6,068 nucleotides of DNA from an uncultured Porphyromonas sp. (GTDB taxonomy: Bacteria; Bacteroidota; Bacteroidia; Bacteroidales; Porphyromonadaceae), in the NCBI RefSeq assembly GCF_934359325.1, contig NZ_CAKRLH010000095.1, positions 1 through 6,068 on the forward strand, given 5' to 3'. Below, piece by piece: positions 1 through 5,354 of the stretch. The translations under genes were made by a program, and so were the position numbers. Under the pieces are notes generated by a model. The model did no database searches, was not told where the DNA came from, and saw only the letters and a list, made by a program, of their open reading frames with translations. Numbering within the stretch: the stretch's first letter is position 1; each line of letters begins with the position of its first letter.

Positions 1-1241
1 ACCTTATTGATCGTCGCCGGCTTGCCCTCGTGGATGCGGATGTCGAGGGCGACGGAGTCTCCCTTCACCTCGGTCTCCACGGGGACCATGTAGGCAAAGA
101 GGTAGCCGTTATTGGAGTAGAGGTTGGAGACCGCATCCTCATCCTGAGAGATGCGCTCCATGAGCTTCTTCTGATTGTAGACATCGCCGGGGCGCATACC
201 GAGGACCTGCTGGAGCTGGAGGGTCGGGTACTTGGTGTTGCCAACGAAGTTGATCGCCTTGATGTAGTACTTCGGTCCCTCGTAGACCTCGATGTCGATA
301 TTGATCTTCTTACCGTCGTCCGCCTTGTAGATCGTGTCCCGCAGGATCTCTGCGTCGCGGTAGCCCTTGGCGTGATAGGCCTTGAGGATATTCTTCAGGT
401 CCTCCTTGTACTCCTTTTCCACGAACTTCTTCGTACCGAAAATCTCGAGGATACTGCTCCAGGGGCGCTTGGAGAGGTTGAAGACCTCATTCGTCTTCTT
501 CATAGCGCGCCTCAGGGCGTTGTCGCTGAGCATCTCGTTGCCGATGAAGTTGATGGTCGAGATCTTCGTCTTCGCATTCTTATTGACGTCAAAGATCACC
601 ACCACATAGCCCTGCCGGGACTTGTCCTCGAGGACGGAGGTACGCACTTCGACGTTGCTAAATCCCTTAGCGTCGTAGAATCGCTTGATCTCGATCTCGG
701 ACCGGTCGAGAATATTGGGCGTGATGAAGGTCCCCTGAGCGAGTGGCTGGAGGCGACCGTTGCGGAGATCCTTCTCCTCGCTCTTCTTTACCCCATTAAT
801 CTCAAAGCGTGTCAGGCGCGGGCGCTCCGTGATATGGATCGAGAGCCAGACCGAGTCGCCCTCCATCTTGTCTGCATCGATGCGGACATTGGAGAAGAGT
901 CCGTTGCGGAGGTAGTTACGCACCGCCTGGCTAATCTCCTCACCCGGCACGGTGACCCGCTGTCCCAGACGGAGACCGGAGACATTGCGCACCACCACAT
1001 CCTCGTAGCTCTCATTGCCGACCACCCTCAGCCCGGCGATCACTCTCGAGACGGGACGGGTGTAGGAGACATCCGGCAGGGCCGCCAGGCTGTCCGACGA
1101 GGCGACCGTACGCTCCGACTGAGCCATCGCAGCGCCACTGATAAGGAGAGCGGCGAAGAGGGCAAAGAGCCGGGGCGATGTAGTATATAGGCTTCTGGTC
1201 ATAAGGGATAGGCGACGAAGCGGTGAGGGTAGGATATTCAT
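1..1241 (-). CDS. bamA: Outer membrane protein assembly factor BamA, N-terminal part (signal peptide and POTRA domains 1-4)
   Basis: Read on the minus strand, 413 codons are open from ATG at 1241 to the left edge, where the gene is cut; the POTRA 5 region and the membrane barrel lie outside. Residues about 24-40 are a hydrophobic signal segment ending in A-M-A, followed by Q-S. Four POTRA-type repeats follow, at about 67-141, 142-223, 225-323 and 325-408, with typical openings such as GLRVVGNESY, TRFEINGV, STINFIGNEML and KAINFVGNTKY, each with a later Y/F-x-x-x-G-[YF] turn (for example AYHAKGYRDAEI). POTRA 3 carries the insert before KKFVEKEYKEDL. In the family, BamA is the essential Omp85 protein that folds barrels into the outer membrane, and the periplasmic POTRAs receive substrates and partners. 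The gene lies 52 bases after uppS, probably in one transcript. A second in-frame ATG at 1202 would give a more ordinary 27-residue signal peptide and may be the true start; neither has a Shine-Dalgarno sequence. Confidence 0.95.
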   Translation of the reverse strand, partial: MNILPSPLRRLSLMTRSLYTTSPRLFALFAALLISGAAMAQSERTVASSDSLAALPDVSYTRPVSRVIAGLRVVGNESYEDVVVRNVSGLRLGQRVTVPGEEISQAVRNYLRNGLFSNVRIDADKMEGDSVWLSIHITERPRLTRFEINGVKKSEEKDLRNGRLQPLAQGTFITPNILDRSEIEIKRFYDAKGFSNVEVRTSVLEDKSRQGYVVVIFDVNKNAKTKISTINFIGNEMLSDNALRRAMKKTNEVFNLSKRPWSSILEIFGTKKFVEKEYKEDLKNILKAYHAKGYRDAEILRDTIYKADDGKKINIDIEVYEGPKYYIKAINFVGNTKYPTLQLQQVLGMRPGDVYNQKKLMERISQDEDAVSNLYSNNGYLFAYMVPVETEVKGDSVALDIRIHEGKPATINK

Positions 1242-1293
1242 GCGTTAGGATGAAGTTTCTTCCAAGGGGAATATATAGCGGGGCTGGAGATCG

Positions 1294-2070
1294 TCAGGAG
1301 TGGTCAGTAGTGCTCTCAGCGCCGTCAGCCACCTGATCGCCGGTGCGACCGAAGCGTCTCTGACGGGACTGGTAGTCCAGGAGGGCACGATAAAGGTCTT
1401 CAGCCCCAAAGTCGGGCCAGTAGAGATCGCAGAAGTAGAGCTCCGTATAGGCGAGCTGCCAGAGGAGGTAGTTGCTGATCCGACACTCCCCACCGGTACG
1501 GATCAGGAGATCGGGGTCGGGAAGGTCAGGCAGATCGAGATGAGCGGTGATGTCGCAGTCGGTGATCGGCTCAGCGGTGTCGCCCTGCTCACTCCTTAGC
1601 CTATTGAAGGCTCTGGTCAGCTCGGAGCGGGAGGAGTAATTGACCGCCAGGACGAGCGTGATACCGGTATTTAGCTTCGTACTCTCCACCAGTCCCTGGA
1701 GTGCCTCCCTCGGCTCCTCCGGCAGTCCCTCGAGGTCGCCGATGGTACGCAGGCGGACGTTATTCTCCTCCAGAGTAGTGAGCTCCTCGACGGCGGAGCG
1801 AACCAGCAGGGTCATCAGCGCATCCACCTCGGCTCTCGGGCGACGCCAATTCTCTGTGGAGAAAGTGTATAGCGTCAGGTAGCGTATCCCGCACCGGGCA
1901 GCGGCACGGACGATACGACTGACGGTCTGCACGCCGGCACGATGTCCCTCTCGTCGCTCCAGTCCGCGCCCGCATGCCCAGCGACCATTGCCATCCATGA
2001 TAATGGCGGTATGGGTCGGGATGCGGTCAGGGTCGAGCTGAGCGAGGAGCGTATCTGCGGGAGAGGACAT
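1294..2070 (-). CDS. uppS: Isoprenyl transferase (undecaprenyl diphosphate synthase)
   Basis: This 258-residue protein matches the cis-prenyltransferase family over its full length. The enzyme condenses isopentenyl diphosphate onto farnesyl diphosphate to make C55 undecaprenyl diphosphate, the lipid carrier for peptidoglycan and surface glycans; it is cytosolic or loosely membrane-bound. Visible motifs: HTAIIMDGNGRWA with the Mg-binding Asp26, GHRAGV with His43, LYTFSTENWRRP (residues 67-78, with Ser71, Asn74, Trp75 and Arg77), NYSSRSEL (144-151), and the substrate diphosphate motif IRTGGECRISNYLLWQ (190-205, with Arg191, Arg197 and Ser199), then Glu210. These fall at or three residues before the Escherichia coli positions, so the active site looks intact. 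NYSS replaces the NYGG of many other bacteria, which I believe is usual in Bacteroidota. The start is 9 bases after the upstream lipoprotein gene's stop, and bamA follows; this uppS-bamA order is common in the phylum. No clear Shine-Dalgarno sequence is present. Confidence 0.97.
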   Translation of the reverse strand: MSSPADTLLAQLDPDRIPTHTAIIMDGNGRWACGRGLERREGHRAGVQTVSRIVRAAARCGIRYLTLYTFSTENWRRPRAEVDALMTLLVRSAVEELTTLEENNVRLRTIGDLEGLPEEPREALQGLVESTKLNTGITLVLAVNYSSRSELTRAFNRLRSEQGDTAEPITDCDITAHLDLPDLPDPDLLIRTGGECRISNYLLWQLAYTELYFCDLYWPDFGAEDLYRALLDYQSRQRRFGRTGDQVADGAESTTDHS

Positions 2071-2079
2071 ACGTAGGGC

Positions 2080-3480
2080 TTACTTCCGGGTAAAATCGTT
2101 GATGATGCCGGCGGAGCGGTCGATCGTCCCGCGCCAGACACGACGCGTCGACTCACCATCATGTCCCACACAACCGCCGAAGATGAAGAGACTCTCCCCC
2201 GTGGGCGACTCGTAGTAGTACCCGCCCGCATGGGATATCGGGAGGAAGTCCTTACCTGGTGCCTTCTCGGTCTCCATCTGTGTCCAGGTGACTCCATTAT
2301 CGCTACTCTTGAAGATGGTCGACTGGCGTCCCTTCTCATAGACCCCGCCGATCCGGTAGAGCGTCTCCCGGTCAGTCGTGGTGACGTAGAGCGCACCCTC
2401 GGAGGGGTAGACCACCTTGGAGGGCAGAGCACCCCACTCCACCAGGTCGGAGGAGAAGAAGCCGGTGGTGATGGGACGACCGGAGGTAAGCGAACCGCCG
2501 AAGAGGAGCATATGGGGTGTCGAGGCGATCTCGTACTCGTGGACGTAGCTGTCTCGGATCGGGAAGGTCTCCCTCACCGACTCGACCTGGGTAGCGGCGT
2601 TACTCTGCTTATCGAGCCGATAGATCGAGTAAGTCTTGCCATCCTCAGTCCCGACGAGGTAGACTATGTCAGTCCTGACGCTCAGGATCTGCGTCACGGT
2701 AACGCCGGCGGGCGTACGAGACTCCCACTTGACCAGATCAAGTGAGGAAAAGAGATGCCCCGCCCCATCGAGCGCCCAGGTATCGCCCCCGGACGAAGTG
2801 TATGCCGTGTAGGGTCTCAGACCCTTCGGCAGGTGTGCCTCTGCCACAGGGCGGATCACGAGCGGGTCCAGGGTCGAGATCTCGAGGAGAGAGGTCTCCT
2901 CGCCGAGCCGGCTCAGGAGGTAGCGCCTCTCGCCCGGCAGTACGACCGTCCGGGTCTCCTCGGTCGGGATCGGGAGGCCATTGGACATATCGGTCCATAC
3001 GAGCTTATTGGGGTCATACCCGTAGGTGAGTACGCGGAAGTCGTAGGTGACCGACTGATTGTCCTTCTTCTTATCCGTCTGGATCGTCAGCTCCATCCGT
3101 CCACCCTTGAAGCTGATCAGAGTCGTATCGCTACCGACCGGATCCCAAGTCACAGTCTTGCCGGAGCCGACATTGCGCAGGCTGACCCGGAGCTGGTTGC
3201 TCACCACCAACTGAAGGTAGGCGGAGTCAAGCTCAGTCCCATAGGGCAGAGGGGTGGTGTTGTAGATCCTGTGATGGATGTGATCTATGCTGAAGCGTGT
3301 CGTCGGAAGCTGTTTACCGTCGACCTTGGGGAAGGAGAGAACCACCTGACCCGGCACCGTATAGTCGGTATAGATCGGTCGGACATAGTCTCCCCCACCC
3401 TGATTACAGGAGTAGAGGAGCACTGCGAGTAAGAGTAGTGCTGAGATCGGCCAGACCGGCTTTCGGCTGCGTATAGACAT
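2080..3480 (-). CDS. Probable lipoprotein with an N-terminal DUF6242-like domain and a C-terminal beta-propeller-like (Asp-box/kelch-like) region
   Basis: This 466-residue protein begins with a charged stretch and a hydrophobic core (residues 11-22), then LLYSC, a good lipobox with the acylated cysteine at 25, so it should be an envelope lipoprotein. A glycine-rich linker (28-30) precedes a beta-rich domain at about 45-160. The phrase FSIDHIHHRIYNTTPLPYGT resembles the Bacteroidota DUF6242 family as I remember it, not verified. The second half has propeller-like features: one good Asp-box, SSDNGVTW (392-399), two degenerate ones, SLDLVKW (246-252) and SSDLVEW (343-349), and kelch-like ends LYRIGG and LFIFGG. 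No catalytic residues are recognisable, and the function is unknown. It is the first gene of a probable operon with uppS (9-base gap) and bamA, which suggests a role in envelope assembly; that is inference. ATG 3480 is chosen because it gives a complete signal peptide. AGGA four bases upstream could be a weak ribosome binding site. A promoter-like box lies at 3570-3577. Confidence 0.85.
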   Translation of the reverse strand: MSIRSRKPVWPISALLLLAVLLYSCNQGGGDYVRPIYTDYTVPGQVVLSFPKVDGKQLPTTRFSIDHIHHRIYNTTPLPYGTELDSAYLQLVVSNQLRVSLRNVGSGKTVTWDPVGSDTTLISFKGGRMELTIQTDKKKDNQSVTYDFRVLTYGYDPNKLVWTDMSNGLPIPTEETRTVVLPGERRYLLSRLGEETSLLEISTLDPLVIRPVAEAHLPKGLRPYTAYTSSGGDTWALDGAGHLFSSLDLVKWESRTPAGVTVTQILSVRTDIVYLVGTEDGKTYSIYRLDKQSNAATQVESVRETFPIRDSYVHEYEIASTPHMLLFGGSLTSGRPITTGFFSSDLVEWGALPSKVVYPSEGALYVTTTDRETLYRIGGVYEKGRQSTIFKSSDNGVTWTQMETEKAPGKDFLPISHAGGYYYESPTGESLFIFGGCVGHDGESTRRVWRGTIDRSAGIINDFTRK

Positions 3481-3569
3481 GAGTCCTGTGACTTGAGTTA
3501 TCTGCTGAATATCATCGGAGCGACCCTCCCCTGCGCACTATGGGCCAGAGGGAGTCCGGTCACTTCGGG

Positions 3570-3577
3570 CAAAGTTA
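3570..3577 (-). promoter_or_regulatory. Bacteroidota-type -7 box (TAACTTTG) ahead of the lipoprotein-uppS-bamA group
   Basis: On the minus strand the sequence reads TAACTTTG, an exact match to the Bacteroidota -7 consensus TAnnTTTG. No clear TTG is seen 17-23 bases upstream, so the -33 element is weak or absent. Transcription would begin a few bases beyond the box, leaving a leader of about 80-85 bases before ATG 3480. The leader contains a possible small hairpin pairing CCCTC with GAGGG. The same octamer precedes the next minus-strand gene (4552-4559), which supports both calls. Confidence 0.55.
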
Positions 3578-3680
3578 CCTTATTTCTGTGAGTTGTGGAC
3601 ACTCCCATTTCTTATAGATTGCAAAAGAGGACGATGTTGCGGACAATTAAGATCCAGAATTCATTAAGCACGCCCCGGCA

Positions 3681-3728
3681 AAGAGAAAAAGAACTGAGGG
3701 ATAGGAGACCTCATCACCTACCCCTCAG
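3681..3728 (-). terminator. Intrinsic terminator of the 3752-4480 gene
   Basis: Positions 3694-3728 form a hairpin: outer arms CTGAGGG/CCCTCAG (7 pairs), one A-C mismatch, then TAGG/CCTA, with an 11-base loop. On the minus strand the stem is followed by the T-rich run TTCTTTTTCTCTT (3693 down to 3681). It begins 23 bases after the stop codon at 3752, as expected of a Rho-independent terminator. There is no T run on the plus-strand side, so it appears to work in one direction. It separates this gene from the promoter of the next group. Confidence 0.85.
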
Positions 3729-3751
3729 ATCTAAGTCAGGGATGCGAGCAA

Positions 3752-4480
3752 TCAGTAGGATCCCATAGTGTATATGACTGACAAGGAGGGGAACCACCCA
3801 AAGCCCGGAGAGAATACCCGAGTGTTGTCACCCTCGAGCATGCTTCCCCATAGATGATAGCCCATCAGACCGGCCTCCAGCCCCAGAGCGCCATAGCCTT
3901 CCGAGATCCTCCAGTGAGCTCGAAGCCCTATCCTCAGGTAAGCTCCATTCCTACCCTGCTGTCTCCACTCGCCATCAATCACGTAGGGGGAGAAGCTTCG
4001 CATATACCCCACGGAGTTGATCACGCCAATAGTCGTAGACCGGCTCACCTCACCATCGTATCCACCTTGGGCGAGTCCCACGGTGAGGAGCCCCGCTATG
4101 TGCTTGGAAGAGCTTATCCGGTCTCCCCTGAATCCTATCTCAGGACCCATCAGACCTCCATGTGGAAATCTCCACATCCACCTGCTCGAGACCTCAGGAG
4201 TGACGATCGGAGCCCCCGATGTCCTCACCCCTGACGCGCCACGTCCCTGCTGCTCAATGCGAAGCACGGGACTAATGCCGATGGAGGTCTCATGGATACT
4301 ACCCATCTGTGAGAGGGGCGTTGTCTTCGTTTTCTCCTCTCTCTCTTGCGCTGCAGCATAAGCACGCTTGTATGCCGGGCTGCTCTTCATCGAGCCACAG
4401 CTGCTTAAGCAGCCGGCAAGACCCAAAAAGACCAAGAAAGAAACGATGGAGGGATAAGCGACCCTAACTCTTTGATTCAT
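3752..4480 (-). CDS. Hypothetical lipoprotein or outer membrane protein with a barrel-like C-terminal part
   Basis: I do not recognise a named family. The 242-residue product starts with a hydrophobic segment (residues about 11-23) and two possible lipoboxes, LAGC (Cys24) and LSSC (Cys28). A charged, probably helical stretch follows (about 36-54, AYKRAYAAAQEREEKTK). From about residue 65 the sequence is rich in glycine, aromatic and alternating polar/nonpolar residues, for example AYLRIGLRAHWRI, GALGLEAGLMGYHLWG and the end FPSLSVIYTMGSY. This pattern, and the terminal Tyr, fit amphipathic strands of a small outer membrane barrel or a periplasmic beta protein. A lipidation site ahead of a barrel-like domain is somewhat unusual; some Bacteroidota proteins of this kind exist, but the function is unknown. 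The gene stands alone: it has its own TAnnTTTG box at 4552-4559, an A/T-rich start region without a Shine-Dalgarno sequence, and a strong terminator at 3681-3728. ATG 4480 gives a complete signal peptide. Confidence 0.8.
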   Translation of the reverse strand: MNQRVRVAYPSIVSFLVFLGLAGCLSSCGSMKSSPAYKRAYAAAQEREEKTKTTPLSQMGSIHETSIGISPVLRIEQQGRGASGVRTSGAPIVTPEVSSRWMWRFPHGGLMGPEIGFRGDRISSSKHIAGLLTVGLAQGGYDGEVSRSTTIGVINSVGYMRSFSPYVIDGEWRQQGRNGAYLRIGLRAHWRISEGYGALGLEAGLMGYHLWGSMLEGDNTRVFSPGFGWFPSLSVIYTMGSY

Positions 4481-4551
4481 TATTATAGCTGTGTTTTGTG
4501 AGTATACCTGAGGCGTGGCAGTCCATCGGACGAGTCATGTTGCTCAACGCC

Positions 4552-4559
4552 CAAAGTTA
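4552..4559 (-). promoter_or_regulatory. Bacteroidota-type -7 box (TAACTTTG) for the 3752-4480 gene
   Basis: The minus strand reads TAACTTTG, an exact TAnnTTTG match and identical to the octamer ahead of the lipoprotein-uppS-bamA group. An AT-rich tract (TTATATATGG) lies just upstream, but no clear TTG is seen at the -33 distance. Transcription starting just past the box would give a leader of about 65-70 bases before ATG 4480. Confidence 0.6.
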
Positions 4560-4796
4560 GCCATATATAACTGAAACAGGAAAAATTCAGACAAAAAAAA
4601 TAATTTCCAAAACAAGAAGCTCTAACGAAACGGACAGGGTAACAAAACAAAATCCATACAGGTGGTCAAAAAAAACCTCTCTGTCAATTCTTAACGACCT
4701 AGCAAACGTTGTATACGCCATATTGAAACAACCATTCTCGAGTCCCTGCAGTCTTGGTAAAAGAATATCACAAAACCCACCAAAACTCGGTGAAGT
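4560..4796. other. AT-rich spacer without a recognised gene
   Basis: This stretch is clearly richer in A and T than the surrounding coding DNA, with A runs near 4595-4605 and 4668-4675. I see no open frame with coding character, no RNA gene and no repeat beyond the edge of the palindrome cluster. Its right end includes CCAAAACT (4780-4787), which can pair with AGTTTTGG (4855-4862) as an outer arm around that cluster. It probably serves as upstream promoter DNA for the 3752-4480 gene. Confidence 0.5.
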
Positions 4797-4857
4797 CTAA
4801 ACCCGGTATTAGTGAACACTAAACCCGGTAATAGTGATCACTAATACCGGGTTTAGT
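4797..4857. repeat. Palindromic cluster of three copies of an 18-base unit
   Basis: Copy 1, CTAAACCCGGTATTAGTG (4797-4814), and copy 2, CTAAACCCGGTAATAGTG (4819-4836), are direct repeats with a 22-base period and one difference. Copy 3 (4839-4856) is CACTAATACCGGGTTTAG, the exact reverse complement of copy 1. Copies 2 and 3 form a 40-base palindrome (4818-4857) around TGATCA with one mismatched pair (4831/4844). Copies 1 and 3 can form a perfect 18-base stem (19 with the next pair) looping out copy 2, so two hairpins compete. It could act as a terminator (a short T tract follows on the plus strand), as a protein-binding site, or as part of a dispersed repeat. Confidence 0.9.
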
Positions 4858-4866
4858 TTTGGGGTA

Positions 4867-5121
4867 CAGGGCTGACGCACTTGAGTCTGATATTAAGCTA
4901 TCTGATGCCCGTCAGAGAGGCTGATGCGTAGGCAAGCGGACGAGTGGTCTCTCTTATCGGTCATATCCGATGTGGTGGCAACCCGCAAGGGGGCTGGCTA
5001 CGGAATGAACTCTCATACATCCGCCTTCGCCACTTCGTGGCTCGACCGATGCTTAGAGAGCGGGCATCCTTGCGGCTGCAGTCACGCTGCCGATGGACGG
5101 CTCTCAAATGCGTCAGCCCTG
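4867..5121 (-). repeat. 255-base segment closed by a 19-base inverted repeat; candidate structured RNA or small dispersed element
   Basis: The left arm CAGGGCTGACGCACTTGAG (4867-4885) and the right arm CTCAAATGCGTCAGCCCTG (5103-5121) are inverted repeats with one mismatch (4880/5108). In plus-strand RNA this is a C-A mismatch; in minus-strand RNA it is a G-U pair, so the minus-strand stem is unbroken. Between the arms, in minus-strand RNA, short hairpins are possible: GCCG/CGGC (5085-5097), GATGC/GCATC (5048-5068), GCCAC-GAA-GTGGC (5030-5042), CAGCCC/GGGTTG (4978-4995, also using a G-U pair) and ATCGG/CCGAT (4955-4970). All three minus-strand frames contain stops. No tmRNA, RNase P, SRP or 6S RNA signature was found. 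No flanking target duplication is evident, so mobility is unproven. The strand given is the one favoured by the G-U argument. Confidence 0.5.
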
Positions 5122-5240
5122 GAAGCGAACTGTCATAACAAGATGCTCAGGTCACACCACCGACCATTCGACGGATGGAGGACAGATCCAAGCCACATGA
5201 CCGATGGGGAGGTTTTTTACAGCAAGGAGCCCTACGAGAC
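5122..5240. other. Spacer between the inverted-repeat segment and the plus-strand promoter-like site
   Basis: No gene is recognised here. It contains small inverted repeats (CCAT/ATGG at 5164-5178 and GGAT/ATCC at 5173-5189) and a run of six T at 5213-5218. No convincing stem precedes that T run, so I do not call a terminator. A plus-strand frame open from 4924 to 5412 runs across it but looks non-coding. Confidence 0.4.
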
Positions 5241-5269
5241 TTTGACACCCCGAGTAGGTGGTATCTTTG
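5241..5269 (+). promoter_or_regulatory. Promoter-like sequence pointing rightwards, towards the 3' end of pdxB
   Basis: TTTG at 5241-5244 and TATCTTTG at 5262-5269 match the Bacteroidota -33 (TTG/TTTG) and -7 (TAnnTTTG) elements, with 17 bases between them, at the short end of the range known in the phylum. It is the only candidate promoter in the window with both elements. Transcription would run from about 5275 into the antisense strand of pdxB (stop at 5355). No credible plus-strand gene follows within the window, so any product would be a short or antisense RNA. It may be a chance match. Confidence 0.4.
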
Positions 5270-5354
5270 CAGCCGTATCCGTGAGGTCTAGTCTCCCCCT
5301 GCCGTCGACCGAGGAGAGTCAGATCAGCCGTTCAGACACTCCGAGCCTATGGAC

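Noticed and set aside
30..1190. A 386-codon open frame on the plus strand
   Set aside because: It lies wholly opposite bamA, whose minus-strand translation matches the signal peptide and four POTRA domains. The plus frame has a Leu/Val/Asp/Glu-rich product without a recognisable domain and is explained by G/C-ending codons in bamA.
2161..3432. Two long plus-strand frames (2161-2745 and 2755-3432)
   Set aside because: Both are opposite the 466-residue lipoprotein gene, which has a signal peptide, lipobox and Asp-box motif. The products look like antisense shadows with no domain.
4797..4857. CRISPR array
   Set aside because: There are only two direct copies with 4 bases between them plus an inverted copy. 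There are no spacer-sized gaps and no cas genes in the window.
4867..5121. Known housekeeping RNA (tmRNA, RNase P RNA, SRP RNA) or a cobalamin-type riboswitch
   Set aside because: I looked on both strands for the RNase P core sequences, the tmRNA ends, the SRP GGAAGGAAGCAGCC-type motif and the cobalamin-box wording and did not find them. The phrase GATAAGAGAGACCACTCG on the minus strand resembles part of an RNase P region but lacks the other core elements.
4670..5218. A 10-base exact inverted repeat, AAAAAACCTC (4670-4679) and GAGGTTTTTT (5209-5218), as ends of a mobile element
   Set aside because: The match is mostly an A/T run and does not extend; no target duplication flanks it. It is likely chance.
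5201..5218. Plus-strand terminator at the run of six T
   Set aside because: Only a 3-pair stem (ACC/GGT) can be formed just before the T run, too weak for an intrinsic terminator.
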